Positions 52,182 to 61,525 of a stretch of 64,000 nucleotides of DNA are shown one piece after another. The DNA comes from Paraburkholderia dilworthii (GTDB taxonomy: Bacteria > Pseudomonadota > Gammaproteobacteria > Burkholderiales > Burkholderiaceae). Numbering within the stretch: the stretch's first letter is position 1; every line of letters starts with the position of its first letter. Below the pieces are notes generated by a model. It saw only the letters and a program-made list of their open reading frames with translations. It did no database searches and was not told where the DNA came from. The stretch spans positions 8,987-72,986 of the forward strand of contig NZ_KI421431.1 in NCBI RefSeq assembly GCF_000472525.1, given 5' to 3'. A program made the position numbers and the translations under genes.

Positions 52182-53411
52182 CTATCTGGCGAATTGATCC
52201 GGGACTTCGGTCACGCGGCGATGCGTGACCCGATCGATCCACTGCTGTCCGCTGCCTGCGGACAAATGCGCGGATGATGCTGGCGGCGTCTGCTGGATCG
52301 TGCTGCCGTGGTGGGTGTGCGCGATCGTGTCGACGGACGCGTAGTCGTCGGTGCCGAGCAGCGCTGGGGCAAGCGGCGAGTATGGACCGGCAGCCGACGG
52401 TTTGATGAGCGTCTGCGTTATGGGCGGCGGCGCTGCGATAGTGGCCGCGTAGTTGGACGCGTAGTTGGCCCTGTAATCGGCTGAGTATTGCCGGTGGTTC
52501 GCGGCGGCGGTTCTGGCGAGATGCCGCTCGCGGGTCCGGTGCCGGTGCTTGTTTACGGCAAGCGGGCTGCGTGTGTGGGCGATGCTTGTCGGCACGTGCG
52601 GTTCGATGGATGCCGTTGGACGTGCGCGCGACGCAAGGTCGCTCACAACGACGTTGCGGGCCAAACCAGACACCGGCGCGGCTTGTGCAAGCTGCGGCAA
52701 GGACGCTGCGCCCGCGTTTTTCCGACTTGCCGCTTCGACGACCTTTTGCGAAGCGTCAACGGTATCGCTCAATCGATTCTGGGCGGTCGGCGCTGCGCGC
52801 CCGGCAATGGCTGTGTCGGCGGATTTCGCCTCATGGCGATTGCGCGGATCATGGACGCCGACATGACCGTACATCGCCCATGCAAGCAGTGCGGTGCCGC
52901 TCAGCGCGCAGACGCCGCCCGCCAGCACCCACCGCGGCGCGAAAGACGAGCGAGGCGTGGACCGGGCGACATGCCCTTCGACTGGCGCAAAGACGTCGGG
53001 AAAAGCCGAGTCATTTGCAAAAGCTGAAACTCCGGCTAAGCCCGGATCGTGGGCCGGAACACGATCCAACCAAGCGATGCTGTCCGAAATGTTCGACGTT
53101 TTTGCCTCGCGGCCGCCGACGATCCCAGGCATTCCCATGCCGATCGCCGCGCCCACATTCGTTGCCGCCGCCGTTGCGTCGGCACGCCGATTCTCCGGAA
53201 CCACCCATCGGCAGAACGAGCGAATAGGCTGGTCGCTGAAGCTGAACGTTTCGAGTACCGCACCGTAAAGCACGTGCAGCCTGGCGTCGAGGCGGTGATC
53301 TTGCGCGAGCAATGTCCAACTGCGGCCGAAGGGTGCCGGCACATCATCGAACGGACGCGAGCGCGGCAACGCCATTGCGCCGTCGACTATGGTTAAAGGT
53401 GTGGTGGACAT
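52182..53411 (-). CDS. Orphan single-pass membrane protein, 409 aa
   Basis: I do not recognise a family. The start MSTTPLTIVDGAMALP at 53411 has a GGAAGA ribosome site seven bases upstream. Residues 1-150 look partly folded (RSWTLLAQDHRLDARLHVLYG, FCRWVVPENRRAD); one membrane helix spans about 161-181 (WVLAGGVCALSGTALLAWAM); the remaining 225 residues are low complexity, with His/Arg-rich (NKHRHRTRERHL) and Tyr/Ala/Asn-rich repeats (YSADYRANYASNYAA). The end domain should face the periplasm if the N-terminus is cytoplasmic. Several frames are open on the other strand, but only this one has a good start. Confidence 0.65.
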   Translation of the reverse strand: MSTTPLTIVDGAMALPRSRPFDDVPAPFGRSWTLLAQDHRLDARLHVLYGAVLETFSFSDQPIRSFCRWVVPENRRADATAAATNVGAAIGMGMPGIVGGREAKTSNISDSIAWLDRVPAHDPGLAGVSAFANDSAFPDVFAPVEGHVARSTPRSSFAPRWVLAGGVCALSGTALLAWAMYGHVGVHDPRNRHEAKSADTAIAGRAAPTAQNRLSDTVDASQKVVEAASRKNAGAASLPQLAQAAPVSGLARNVVVSDLASRARPTASIEPHVPTSIAHTRSPLAVNKHRHRTRERHLARTAAANHRQYSADYRANYASNYAATIAAPPPITQTLIKPSAAGPYSPLAPALLGTDDYASVDTIAHTHHGSTIQQTPPASSAHLSAGSGQQWIDRVTHRRVTEVPDQFAR

Positions 53412-53664
53412 CGGTCTCTTCCAGCGCCTCGCGAAGGGACGCTGGCTGGCGTCCCGTTGATCGGTGGGACGAAGGCCTCGGAGCAATACGCAAAAAGCGC
53501 CTCGCGCGCGTGCGGGCGCAAGAGCGTGTATTGACGCCTATGGATGCATCAGCGCCTCAGCGGGAAAGCCATCGTCGGGAAGCGAGCATGATGCGCCCGA
53601 ACGGAACGATGTAACGCTCAGACGCTTCCCAACCTGGGTGCAGATAGGTCTTCGATCGCCTGCA

Positions 53665-54210
53665 TCAGGACGCAGATAAAACGCTCGACGTATCCAATCG
53701 ATAAACATAGCGCAGCGCCGTGATATCCACGCCGCCCATGCGATCCGGCTCCGCGCCGACGAACTGCCAGCCTTGCCGCTCGTAGAAACCGATGGCCGGC
53801 ACGTTGCCTTTCAACACATACAGATACAACTGCGCCTCGCCCTGCGCGCGCGCCCAGTCTTCGGCGGCGCGCATCAGCAGCTTGCCGGCGCCGATGCCCT
53901 GATACCCCGGCAGTGCATGAAGGTTATCCAGCAATACGCCCCACGCGGATTCCGGCTGACGCTCAGCGCATACAAAGCCAATCGGCTCGCCGCCCAGTTC
54001 GGCGATTACCACCATGCGCCGCTCGCCACCCGGTGCGCTCATGCGCGCCCGCCAATAGGCGGCCCGTTCGTGCGTGACTTCGCTGTCCAGAAAAGCGTCG
54101 GGCAACAGACCGCGATAAGTGGCGCGCCAACTCGTGCTGTGAATGGATGCGATAAGCGCGGCATCGGCGACGGTTGCGGGGCGCAGCGAAAGGGCGGAGG
54201 CGGTTTGCAT
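53665..54210 (-). CDS. GNAT family N-acetyltransferase
   Basis: A 181-aa acetyltransferase. The acetyl-CoA motif A is LHALPGYQGIGAGKLLMRAAEDWA (Q/RxxGxG/A as QGIGAG), preceded by VVIAELGGEPIGFVCAE, and followed by LYLYVLKGNVPAIGFYERQGW, the typical GNAT C-terminal segment. The N-terminal LRPATVADAALIASIHSTSWRATY is characteristic of the RimI-like/PhnO-like group. Substrate unknown. ATG 54210 has no strong ribosome site; a TTG at 54225 is in frame. Divergent from the MFS transporter gene. Confidence 0.87.
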   Translation of the reverse strand: MQTASALSLRPATVADAALIASIHSTSWRATYRGLLPDAFLDSEVTHERAAYWRARMSAPGGERRMVVIAELGGEPIGFVCAERQPESAWGVLLDNLHALPGYQGIGAGKLLMRAAEDWARAQGEAQLYLYVLKGNVPAIGFYERQGWQFVGAEPDRMGGVDITALRYVYRLDTSSVLSAS

Positions 54211-54523
54211 CGAGAGAGTGATCAACTGGAATTGCCGAGCCGCAATTCTAGCGGTCGCGCGCCGCGCCAGTGCCTGTAATGAAAATGTATGGAATACGCA
54301 ACAGCGCCATCGACGGTAACATTGTGTGGCGCGGCTTCCAGCGGACCCGAACGTTTACCCTGATACCGCTCGGATGCATTCGGTCGCAAAATACAGCGCC
54401 TCCGGCGCGGCTCTTCCCGCGGCCAATCATTTGCCTGTGGCATCCGCGTTCTCAACGAGGGCGGATCGTTTCAACTGCCAGATCGCCGTCCGCTTGCGCG
54501 GCGTGGGCTCATCAGAGAATCTA
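54211..54523. other. Divergent promoter region, GNAT / MHS transporter
   Basis: About 310 bases between divergent genes. The plus-strand frame is open from 54326 but has no homology before 54524. No recognised operator. Confidence 0.4.
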
Positions 54524-55825
54524 ATGTCAACAGCGTCACACGCTATCTCCTCGTCGCAAGAATCCAAGGTCAAGACAGTGTTCCGCGTGGTCAGCGGCAA
54601 CTTTCTTGAGATGTACGACTTCATGGTCTATGGCTACTACGCGTCCGCGATCGCCAAGACCTATTTTCCGAGCGGCAGCGAATTTGCGTCGCTGATGCTT
54701 TCGCTGTCCGTGTTCGGCGCGGGCTTTCTGATGCGGCCGCTCGGCGCGATCATCCTCGGTGCTTACATCGACCACTACGGCCGGCGCAAGGGGCTTATCC
54801 TCACGCTGGGACTGATGGCGCTCGGCACGCTCACGGTGGCGTCCATTCCCGGATACGCGACGATCGGGCTGCTTGCGCCGGTGCTCGTGCTCCTGGGCCG
54901 CCTGCTGCAAGGCTTTTCCGCGGGCGTGGAGTTGGGCGGCGTGTCGGTATATCTGTCGGAGATCGCCACGAAGGGACACAAGGGCTTCTATTGCGCGTGG
55001 CAGTCCGGCAGCCAGCAGGTCGCCGTGGTGTTCGCCGCGCTGCTCGGCGTGATGCTCAACAAGATGCTGCCCGCCGACCAGATGAGCGCATGGGGTTGGC
55101 GCGTGCCGTTCCTGATCGGCTGCCTGATCGTGCCTTTCCTGTTCCTGATTCGCCGCTCATTGAAGGAAACCGAGGAATTCACCGCGCGCAAGCACCGTCC
55201 CGGAATGGGCGAGATCATGAAGAGCATGGCCGCGAACTGGGTCACCGTGCTGGGCGGCATGGGCATGGTCATCATGACCACCGTGTCGTTCTACATGATC
55301 ACGGCTTACACGCCGACCTTCGGCAAGGAAGTGCTGAGGCTGTCGTCGATCGATACACTTGTCGTGACGGTCTGTATCGGTCTGTCGAACCTGGTCTGGC
55401 TGCCGCTCGCAGGTGCGCTGTCGGACCGCATCGGCCGTCGTCCGGTATTGCTGGCTTTCACGGCGCTCACCATCGTCACCGCTTACCCGGCGCTGCAATG
55501 GCTCGTCGCCGAGCCCTCGTTCGCGCGCCTGCTAGCGGTCGAGTTGTGGCTGTCGTTCCTGTACGGCAGCTATAACGGCGCAATGGTCGTGGCGCTGACC
55601 GAAGTGATGCCGGTCGAAGTGCGCACCGCGGGCTTCTCGCTTGCGTACAGCCTTGCGACGACGATCGGCGGTTTCACGCCGGCCATCTCGACGCTGCTGA
55701 TTCATTCCACGGGCAACAAGGCGGCGCCAGGTCTCTTCCTGGGTGTAGCCGCGATCTGCGGGCTGATTGCGACGCTCGTCCTGTACCGCACGCCTGAATC
55801 GCGCGATCAATACAAAGCCGCGTGA
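54524..55825 (+). CDS. MHS-family proton symporter, citrate/tricarballylate type
   Basis: A 433-aa twelve-helix MFS permease of the metabolite:H+ symporter family. It has GNFLEMYDFMVYGYYASAIAKTYFP at helix one, FLMRPLGAIILGAYIDHYGRRKGL (MHS signature), GRLLQGFSAGVELGGVSVYLSEIATKGHKGF, and LSDRIGRRPVLL. The wording is closest to citrate/tricarballylate transporters (CitA, TcuC). No catabolic genes for citrate or tricarballylate are adjacent, so the substrate stays uncertain. ATG 54524 (MSTASHA) is chosen by family length. It shares a bidirectional terminator with the TPR gene. Confidence 0.88.
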   Translation: MSTASHAISSSQESKVKTVFRVVSGNFLEMYDFMVYGYYASAIAKTYFPSGSEFASLMLSLSVFGAGFLMRPLGAIILGAYIDHYGRRKGLILTLGLMALGTLTVASIPGYATIGLLAPVLVLLGRLLQGFSAGVELGGVSVYLSEIATKGHKGFYCAWQSGSQQVAVVFAALLGVMLNKMLPADQMSAWGWRVPFLIGCLIVPFLFLIRRSLKETEEFTARKHRPGMGEIMKSMAANWVTVLGGMGMVIMTTVSFYMITAYTPTFGKEVLRLSSIDTLVVTVCIGLSNLVWLPLAGALSDRIGRRPVLLAFTALTIVTAYPALQWLVAEPSFARLLAVELWLSFLYGSYNGAMVVALTEVMPVEVRTAGFSLAYSLATTIGGFTPAISTLLIHSTGNKAAPGLFLGVAAICGLIATLVLYRTPESRDQYKAA

Positions 55826-55862
55826 TTCGCAACGCATGCTGACGCCGCTCGCGCGGCCAGTG

Positions 55863-55905
55863 CAATAAAAAACCCCGCGTTCACAAAACCGCGGGGTTTT
55901 TTATT
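55863..55905. terminator. Bidirectional terminator
   Basis: AATAAAAAACCCCGCG pairs with CGCGGGGTTTTTTATT; both strands show a stem followed by six T residues. It serves the MHS transporter (plus) and the TPR gene (minus). Confidence 0.9.
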
Positions 55906-55931
55906 GCCGTAATACCGACGTGAGCGAACCG

Positions 55932-57779
55932 CTACCCTCGGCGCAATTCGCTTGCCACCGTCTCGACGATCTCGCGCCACGCACCGGGCCGCGGCTGACG
56001 TACCAATGTGGCGCTGGCGTACCACGCGCTGCGCGTGTCGCCGGGACACCAGCGCCAATCCGGCGCGAATGGCAGCATCAGCCACAGCGGCTTGCGCAGC
56101 GCGCCGGCGAGGTGGGCAATCGACGTATCGATCGACACGACCGCGTCGAGGCGCTCGATGATCGCTGCCGTATCCGCGAAGTCGCCGATCCGCTTGTCGA
56201 ACCGGTGAATCGACCCGGCTCGCGGATGCGCGTCCAGCGCGGCGTGTTCGTCCGCATTGAGATCGGGCTGCAACACGATCCAGTCGATGCCTTCAATGGC
56301 GAAGAGCGGATCGAGCTCCGCGAGCGGCATCGAGCGCGTTTCGTTCCGATGGATGCGCCCCGACCATGCGAGCCCGATCTTGCGCCTCGCCTGGCCACCC
56401 AGCGAGCCGCGCCATTTGCGGCGGTACGCGGGCGGCACGCTCAGGTAGGGCGTGCGCTCGGGGATACTGTCGAGCGTCGTGCCGAGCGCGAGCGGCAAGC
56501 TCAGCAGCGGACAGTGCAGGTCGGCAGCGGGACGCGGTGCGCCTCTCGCAACGAGCGTGACGCGCCAGGCCTGCGCGACCGGTTCGAGCAGAGGCAGCAG
56601 TTGCGGCTGCACTTCGAGCACCACGCGCGCCGCGCGCTGCGCGGCCAGCGGAACGAAGCGCACGAATTGCAAGGTATCGCCGAAACCCTGTTCCGCGTGG
56701 ATCAGAAGCGTGCGGTGTGCGGCCGGCTCGCCATGCCAGCGCGGCAAGGTTTCGATGGCGGGCTCGGCGATGGTTTGCAGCCGCCATTCGTATTCCGGCA
56801 GTCCGCGCGCGAAATCGCACAGCGCTAGCCACGCAAGCGCGCGGTTCATATGGGCGGACGCGAGATCGGGCTGCACGCGCAACGCCTGATCGAATGCGCG
56901 CACGGCGGTGGCGTGCGCGCCGAGCGCCTGATGCGCGGTGCCGAGGCTCAGCCACGCGAGCGCGAATTGCGGATCGAGCCCGACGGAGCGTTCGAGGTAC
57001 GGTATCGCCTCGGTATGACGCCCGATCGCGGCGAGCGCGTTGCCCATCCCGAAGATGGCCGGCGGCAGGTTCGGCTGCAGTGCGAGCGCCGCTTCGAACG
57101 ACGCGACCGCTTCCGCGTGACGGCCGGTGGCGTCGAACGTATTGGCGAGGTTGAAGTGCGCAGCGACGAAGCGCGGCTCGGTGGCCAATGCGGCCTGGAA
57201 GCACGGGATCGCTTCGGCGGCGCGGCCGAGCGCATTCAGCGACATGCCCATGTTGTTGAGCGCGCCGGCGTGGCCTGGGCGCAGCTCCAACGTGCGCCGG
57301 AACGAGGCGATGGCTTCCTCGTGACGCCCGAGCGCGTGCAACGCATTGCCGAGATTGTTGTGCGACGAGGCGTCATCAGGTTGCAGATGCAACGAGCGGC
57401 GGAATGCGTCCGCGGCGTCTTCGTGACGGCCTGCCGACGCATAGGCGTTGCCGAGGTTGTAGTGCGCCATCGGAAACGACGGCGCGAGCGAGAGCGCGTT
57501 GCGGAACTGGTCGATGGCCTCGTCGATCTGGCCGAGCGCCTTCAGCGCGTTGCCGAGGTTCAGTTGCAGCGCGGCGTCTTGCGGGCGCAGGTTGACCGCG
57601 CGCCGCACCAGTTCGGCGGCTTCGGCGTGCTGGCCCTGCTGATGGCGCAGCACGCCCAGGAGGTGCAGCGCGTCGACGTGCGCGGGATTGCCGTCGAGCG
57701 TCGCGCGGTAGCCGCGTTCGGCGTCGTCGAGCCGGCCGTCACGATGCGCCGCGAAAGCGCGGTCAAATACAGGTTGCAT
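55932..57779 (-). CDS. TPR-repeat glycosyltransferase-like protein
   Basis: A 615-aa protein. About ten TPR units fill residues 1-345 (repeats of the form ALQLNLGNALKALGQIDEAI and AHYNLGNAYASAGRHEDAAD). The C-terminal 270 residues resemble the glycosyltransferase family 9/SPINDLY-type domain: LLIHAEQGFGDTLQFVRFVPL, KIGLAWSGRIHRNETRSMPL, VVSIDTSIAHLAGALRKPLWLMLP. TPR-GT proteins of this kind often glycosylate proteins, but substrate is unknown. ATG 57779 opens the first TPR; the frame upstream to 57875 has no such signal. Confidence 0.87.
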   Translation of the reverse strand: MQPVFDRAFAAHRDGRLDDAERGYRATLDGNPAHVDALHLLGVLRHQQGQHAEAAELVRRAVNLRPQDAALQLNLGNALKALGQIDEAIDQFRNALSLAPSFPMAHYNLGNAYASAGRHEDAADAFRRSLHLQPDDASSHNNLGNALHALGRHEEAIASFRRTLELRPGHAGALNNMGMSLNALGRAAEAIPCFQAALATEPRFVAAHFNLANTFDATGRHAEAVASFEAALALQPNLPPAIFGMGNALAAIGRHTEAIPYLERSVGLDPQFALAWLSLGTAHQALGAHATAVRAFDQALRVQPDLASAHMNRALAWLALCDFARGLPEYEWRLQTIAEPAIETLPRWHGEPAAHRTLLIHAEQGFGDTLQFVRFVPLAAQRAARVVLEVQPQLLPLLEPVAQAWRVTLVARGAPRPAADLHCPLLSLPLALGTTLDSIPERTPYLSVPPAYRRKWRGSLGGQARRKIGLAWSGRIHRNETRSMPLAELDPLFAIEGIDWIVLQPDLNADEHAALDAHPRAGSIHRFDKRIGDFADTAAIIERLDAVVSIDTSIAHLAGALRKPLWLMLPFAPDWRWCPGDTRSAWYASATLVRQPRPGAWREIVETVASELRRG

Positions 57780-57874
57780 GACGGGGATGGTAGTCGGGTG
57801 AGGCAAAGGCCGCATTTTCCCACACTCGCCGGGCAGCACGCCGGTTTGACCCGCCGCGCGGGTTTCGCCTAACA

Positions 57875-57892
57875 TGTGAATACCTGTTCATA
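57875..57892. promoter_or_regulatory. ArsR-type operator
   Basis: TGTGAATA, two bases, TGTTCATA: an imperfect palindrome (six of eight pairs) of the TGAAYA-N-TRTTCA kind bound by zinc-sensing ArsR/CzrA proteins, ending 12 bases upstream of the regulator start. Confidence 0.65.
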
Positions 57893-57904
57893 TATATCGC
57901 CGCC

Positions 57905-58264
57905 ATGATTCCCGCTACCGCTTCGTCGCCATTGCCGGCGAGTTCCGGACCGCGCTCGACGGACACGGTCGCGCCGCTTGCCGACCTGTTCCGCCTGCTA
58001 GGCGATCCGACGCGCTTGCGCATCGTGCTCGCTTGTGTCGACGGACGCCGTGCGGTGGGCGCGATTGCCGGGGAGCTGAATTTGTCGCCGTCGCTCGTGA
58101 GCCATCATTTGCGGCTGCTGCGCGCGGCGCGAATCGTGCGGGCGCAGCGGCAGGGCAAGCAGGTGTTCTATCTCGCTGCCGATAGCCACATCAGCGCGAT
58201 GCTGGCCGGCATGCTCGAACACGTGGCCGAGCCCGCCCGTGACGACGCATTGGATCTGCCATGA
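57905..58264 (+). CDS. ArsR/SmtB family zinc-responsive repressor
   Basis: A 119-aa winged-helix repressor. HTH at about 46-75 (RRAVGAIAGELNLSPSLVSHHLRLLRAA). The C-terminal helix carries D93-x-H95-X10-H106-x-x-E109, the alpha-5 zinc site known from CzrA/SmtB; there is no Cys-based alpha-3 site. Zinc binding should release DNA and induce the exporter gene. Start ATG 57905 lies just after the operator; a Ser/Pro-rich N-terminal 20 residues precede the fold. The stop overlaps the CDF gene start (ATGA), so the two are co-transcribed and autoregulated. Confidence 0.92.
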   Translation: MIPATASSPLPASSGPRSTDTVAPLADLFRLLGDPTRLRIVLACVDGRRAVGAIAGELNLSPSLVSHHLRLLRAARIVRAQRQGKQVFYLAADSHISAMLAGMLEHVAEPARDDALDLP

Positions 58265-59439
58265 AGAAAATCGAAGAAAGGGAAGACGAACACGCGCCGG
58301 TGTGGCTCGATGCGTCGGATAGCAACGATCTCGCGGATGAGCGGAATCGCTTTGCGGGCGCGGGCGTTCATAAGGAAGAGGGGGCGCGGCCCGCGCAGGA
58401 GAGCGAAGTGGAAATCCGCCACGGCCAGCACCAGGGCCACGGCCATGAGCACAGCTATGAGCAGGGCCATGAGCACGGTCATGACCACAGTCACGACCAC
58501 GACCACGGCGACAGCCACACCCACGCGGGCCATCACCACCATCATCACCACGCGCCCGTTGCAGGCCACGGCTTCGCGTTTGCGCTGGCTGTCGCGCTGA
58601 ACGTTGCGATTGTCGTGATTCAGGCGCTGTACGGCGTGCTCGCGCACTCGACCGCGCTGCTAGCCGACGCCGGCCACAACCTCTCCGACGTGCTCGGTCT
58701 GCTGCTCGCGTGGGGCGCCGCCTGGCTCACGACGCGCCGTCCTTCCGCACGCTACACGTTCGGCTACGGCAGCTCGTCGATCCTTGCTTCGCTGGCGAAT
58801 GCGGCGCTGCTGCTGTTCGCGTGCGGCGTGATCGTCGCGGAGGCAATCGGCCGCCTGATGGATCCGGCGCCGGTCGCGGGGCTTGCGGTGTTCGTCGTCG
58901 CGACCGTGGGCGTGGTTGTCAACGGGATTTCCGCGTGGCTCTTCATGCGCGGCCAGAAGGAAGACCTCAATATTCGCGGCGCCTTTCTGCATATGGCAGC
59001 CGATGCCGGCGTGTCCGCCGCCGTGGCGATAAGCGGCCTCGTGATTCTCTACACCAACTGGACATGGCTCGACCCGCTGATGAGCTTGCTCGTGGTCGCG
59101 GTCGTCGTCTACGGCACCTGGGGTTTGTTGCGCGATTCGGTGCGCCTCGCGCTGAATGCGGTGCCGTCAGGCGTCGATCTGCAACGCATCCGCGACTATC
59201 TGGCCGGTCAGCCCGGCGTCGAGGGCGTGCACGATCTGCACGTGTGGGCGCTGTCGACGACCGGCAACGCGCTCAGCGTGCATCTCGTGATGCCGGCAGG
59301 GCATCCTGGCGACGAGCGGCTCGACGGCATCGTGCTCGCATTGCGCGAACGCTTTTCGATGCAGCACGCGACGCTGCAAGTCGACCTCGGCACGACCGAT
59401 CATCGTTGCGCGATGGATCATCCGTCAGAAGCGCACTGA
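58261..59439 (+). CDS. Cation diffusion facilitator, probable zinc exporter
   Basis: A 392-aa CDF transporter (CzcD/ZitB-like). Residues about 54-97 are extremely His-rich (44 residues with over 20 His), a metal-binding tail. Six helices follow (from about 105). The transport site has H139/D143 (ADAGHNLSD) in helix two and H244/D248 (HMAADAGVS) in helix five, the HD-HD pattern of zinc/cadmium transporters. A cytoplasmic C-terminal domain (GVHDLHVWALSTTGNALSVHL) completes it. Controlled by the upstream ArsR repressor. Confidence 0.93.
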   Translation: MKKIEEREDEHAPVWLDASDSNDLADERNRFAGAGVHKEEGARPAQESEVEIRHGQHQGHGHEHSYEQGHEHGHDHSHDHDHGDSHTHAGHHHHHHHAPVAGHGFAFALAVALNVAIVVIQALYGVLAHSTALLADAGHNLSDVLGLLLAWGAAWLTTRRPSARYTFGYGSSSILASLANAALLLFACGVIVAEAIGRLMDPAPVAGLAVFVVATVGVVVNGISAWLFMRGQKEDLNIRGAFLHMAADAGVSAAVAISGLVILYTNWTWLDPLMSLLVVAVVVYGTWGLLRDSVRLALNAVPSGVDLQRIRDYLAGQPGVEGVHDLHVWALSTTGNALSVHLVMPAGHPGDERLDGIVLALRERFSMQHATLQVDLGTTDHRCAMDHPSEAH

Positions 59440-59611
59440 GGCGAATGCAGGCACACCAAGGCGCACCAACGTTCCCGCGGGACGCCGCAGTGCCGCTGCC
59501 CCGCAAGCCCCGACTCTGTGTGCGATACACCTCGCAATTGATGCACCGCGCCGTTCAGCGCCGGCGGCTCGGGGCGTACACTAGAGCGCACTGTGCTCTG
59601 CGGAGTTTCGC

Positions 59612-61336
59612 ATGGACGCTGCTGCAAATGATGCGTCGCCGGTTCTGATCGTCGGAGCGGGCCCGACCGGGCTTGCCGCCGCAATGAGTCTCGCGCGCGC
59701 TCACATTCCTGTGCGGATCATCGACCGCGCGATGCAGCCGAACCCCTATTCGCGGGCGATCGGCATTCAGGCGCGCACGCTCGAACTGCTGGAGCAGCAT
59801 CGGCTGGTCGAGCCGTTTCTCGAACTGGGCCACCGCGCACGCGTCGCCAATCTTTTTTCGAACGGCATGCGCCTCGCGCAACTCGACTTCGATCCGCTGC
59901 ACACTCGTTATCCGTATCTGCTGTTTCTCGATCAGTCGGTGACCGAGCGTTTGCTGACCGAGCATCTGGCGACGCTCGGCGTGACGATCGAGCGCGGCGT
60001 CGAACTCACGATGTTTACGCAAGGCTCGGCCGGCATTCAGGCGACGTTGCGACGCGCCGACGGCCACACGCAAACGCTGCGGCCGTCGTACATGATCGCC
60101 GCGGACGGCGCGCACAGCATGATTCGCCACGGCCTCGGCCTCAGCTTCGCGGGCAAGACACTCGAGCAAACTTTCCTGCTAGCTGACCTGCACGCCGAAA
60201 CGGATTGGCCCGAGGACGAGTTTCATATCTTCGCTTCCGGCGAAGGTCTGGTCGCGCTGTTTCCAATGGGCCACCGCCGGCATCGGCTCATCGCGGATCA
60301 TGCAGTCGAGCCGGCAGCTGAAGCGGCGCCGCTGTCGCCGGTGGTGCTCGGGGAACCGCCGCTCGGTCGCGTCCCGGCGCCGTCGCTCGAGGAATGCAAG
60401 GCGCTGCTCGCCAAGCGCGTGCATGAACGCGTCGATGTGTCGGAGCTCGCGTGGTCCTCGTATTTCCACCTGAACAGCCGGATGGTCGAGCGGCTGCGCG
60501 TGGGGCGCGTGTTCCTTGCCGGCGACGCCGCACATGTGCACAGCCCAGCCGGCGCCCAAGGGATGAACACAGGCATCCAGGAGGCGTTCAATCTGGGCTG
60601 GAAGCTCGCGCGGGTGTTGAACGGCGCGGCGCCGGATCGCCTGCTCGACACCTACCATCTTGAGCGGCATCCGATCGAGCGCGACGTGCTGCGGCAGACC
60701 GGCTTCATCACGCAGATGGCCGAGGCGGATCACGGACCGCTCAAACTGCTGCGCGAGCGCCTGATGCCAGTTCTTGCCGCGCTCGGTCCACTGCGCGACG
60801 CCGCACGGCTCACCATCAGCGAGTTGTCGGTCCAGTACCGGCGCAGTCCGCTCACGCTCGAACGCGTGCTGGACGGCGGCCCGCGTGCGGGCGAACGCGC
60901 GCCGGATGCGGTGGTGCACGTGGTCGACGGTCCGCTCGGACGCGCGCCCGGCATCGGCTGCATCTTCGATCTGCACGACCCCGCGTTCTTCTCGCTGTTT
61001 CTGCTGGTGCCGCCATTGCCCGTCGATGGAGAACCGCTCGATCCCGATGCAAAGCACGAGCCGCCACCGGACGCCGAATTCGAGAGTCTCGTTGCCGACA
61101 TGGAGAGATTGTTGCCAGGCGCGGTGCGTATCTGGCGCGTGACGGATACGAGCGGCGACGGCGGTCCGTCGCTGGCCGAATCGTACGGACGAACGCGGCC
61201 ATCGTTCTATCTGCTGCGGCCCGATGGCTACATCAGCGCCCGCGGGCGCACCGGCTCGGACCTGAACGCACTCTTGCGGCACTGCGAAGCGTGGTTCACC
61301 GTTGGCGGACAGATACCGGAGCAGACGGCCGTGTGA
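59612..61336 (+). CDS. FAD-dependent aromatic hydroxylase (PheA/TfdB family)
   Basis: A 574-aa flavoprotein monooxygenase. It has GAGPTGLAAAMSLARA (FAD, residues 15-30), the YMIAADGAHSMIRHGLGL DG motif, and GDAAHVHSPAGAQGMNTGIQEAFNLGWKL (GD motif). The C-terminal thioredoxin-like domain (about 440-574) matches phenol hydroxylase and MhpA-type proteins. The substrate is unknown; no aromatic catabolic genes adjoin. The gene stands alone, with no clear ribosome site and 170 bases of non-coding DNA upstream. Confidence 0.87.
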   Translation: MDAAANDASPVLIVGAGPTGLAAAMSLARAHIPVRIIDRAMQPNPYSRAIGIQARTLELLEQHRLVEPFLELGHRARVANLFSNGMRLAQLDFDPLHTRYPYLLFLDQSVTERLLTEHLATLGVTIERGVELTMFTQGSAGIQATLRRADGHTQTLRPSYMIAADGAHSMIRHGLGLSFAGKTLEQTFLLADLHAETDWPEDEFHIFASGEGLVALFPMGHRRHRLIADHAVEPAAEAAPLSPVVLGEPPLGRVPAPSLEECKALLAKRVHERVDVSELAWSSYFHLNSRMVERLRVGRVFLAGDAAHVHSPAGAQGMNTGIQEAFNLGWKLARVLNGAAPDRLLDTYHLERHPIERDVLRQTGFITQMAEADHGPLKLLRERLMPVLAALGPLRDAARLTISELSVQYRRSPLTLERVLDGGPRAGERAPDAVVHVVDGPLGRAPGIGCIFDLHDPAFFSLFLLVPPLPVDGEPLDPDAKHEPPPDAEFESLVADMERLLPGAVRIWRVTDTSGDGGPSLAESYGRTRPSFYLLRPDGYISARGRTGSDLNALLRHCEAWFTVGGQIPEQTAV

Positions 61337-61403
61337 CGCGAGAGGCGAGGCGGGAGATGAGGCGCCGTGTCATCGACCGTAAGCGCGCCCTATCGCACGA
61401 CAC

Positions 61404-61500
61404 TAAGACGCCGCATTAAGACGCCGCATTAAGACGCGACGCGATGACAGGACGCGATGACGCGTCATGACAACCCGAGGGCCGGCGGCAACCCGAGGGC
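61404..61500. repeat. Cluster of short tandem and direct repeats
   Basis: TAAGACGCCGCAT occurs twice and a half (61404-61436), GACGCGATGAC twice (61438-61448, 61451-61461), the palindrome ATGACGCGTCAT at 61457-61468, and CAACCCGAGGGC twice (61471-61482, 61489-61500). All lie in the gap between the hydroxylase gene and fdsD. Confidence 0.85.
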
Positions 61501-61525
61501 TACCCACTGCCGATGCGCGAAGCAA

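Noticed and set aside
61404..61500. CRISPR array
   Set aside because: Units are 11-13 bp, adjacent without spacers of constant size, and there are no cas genes.
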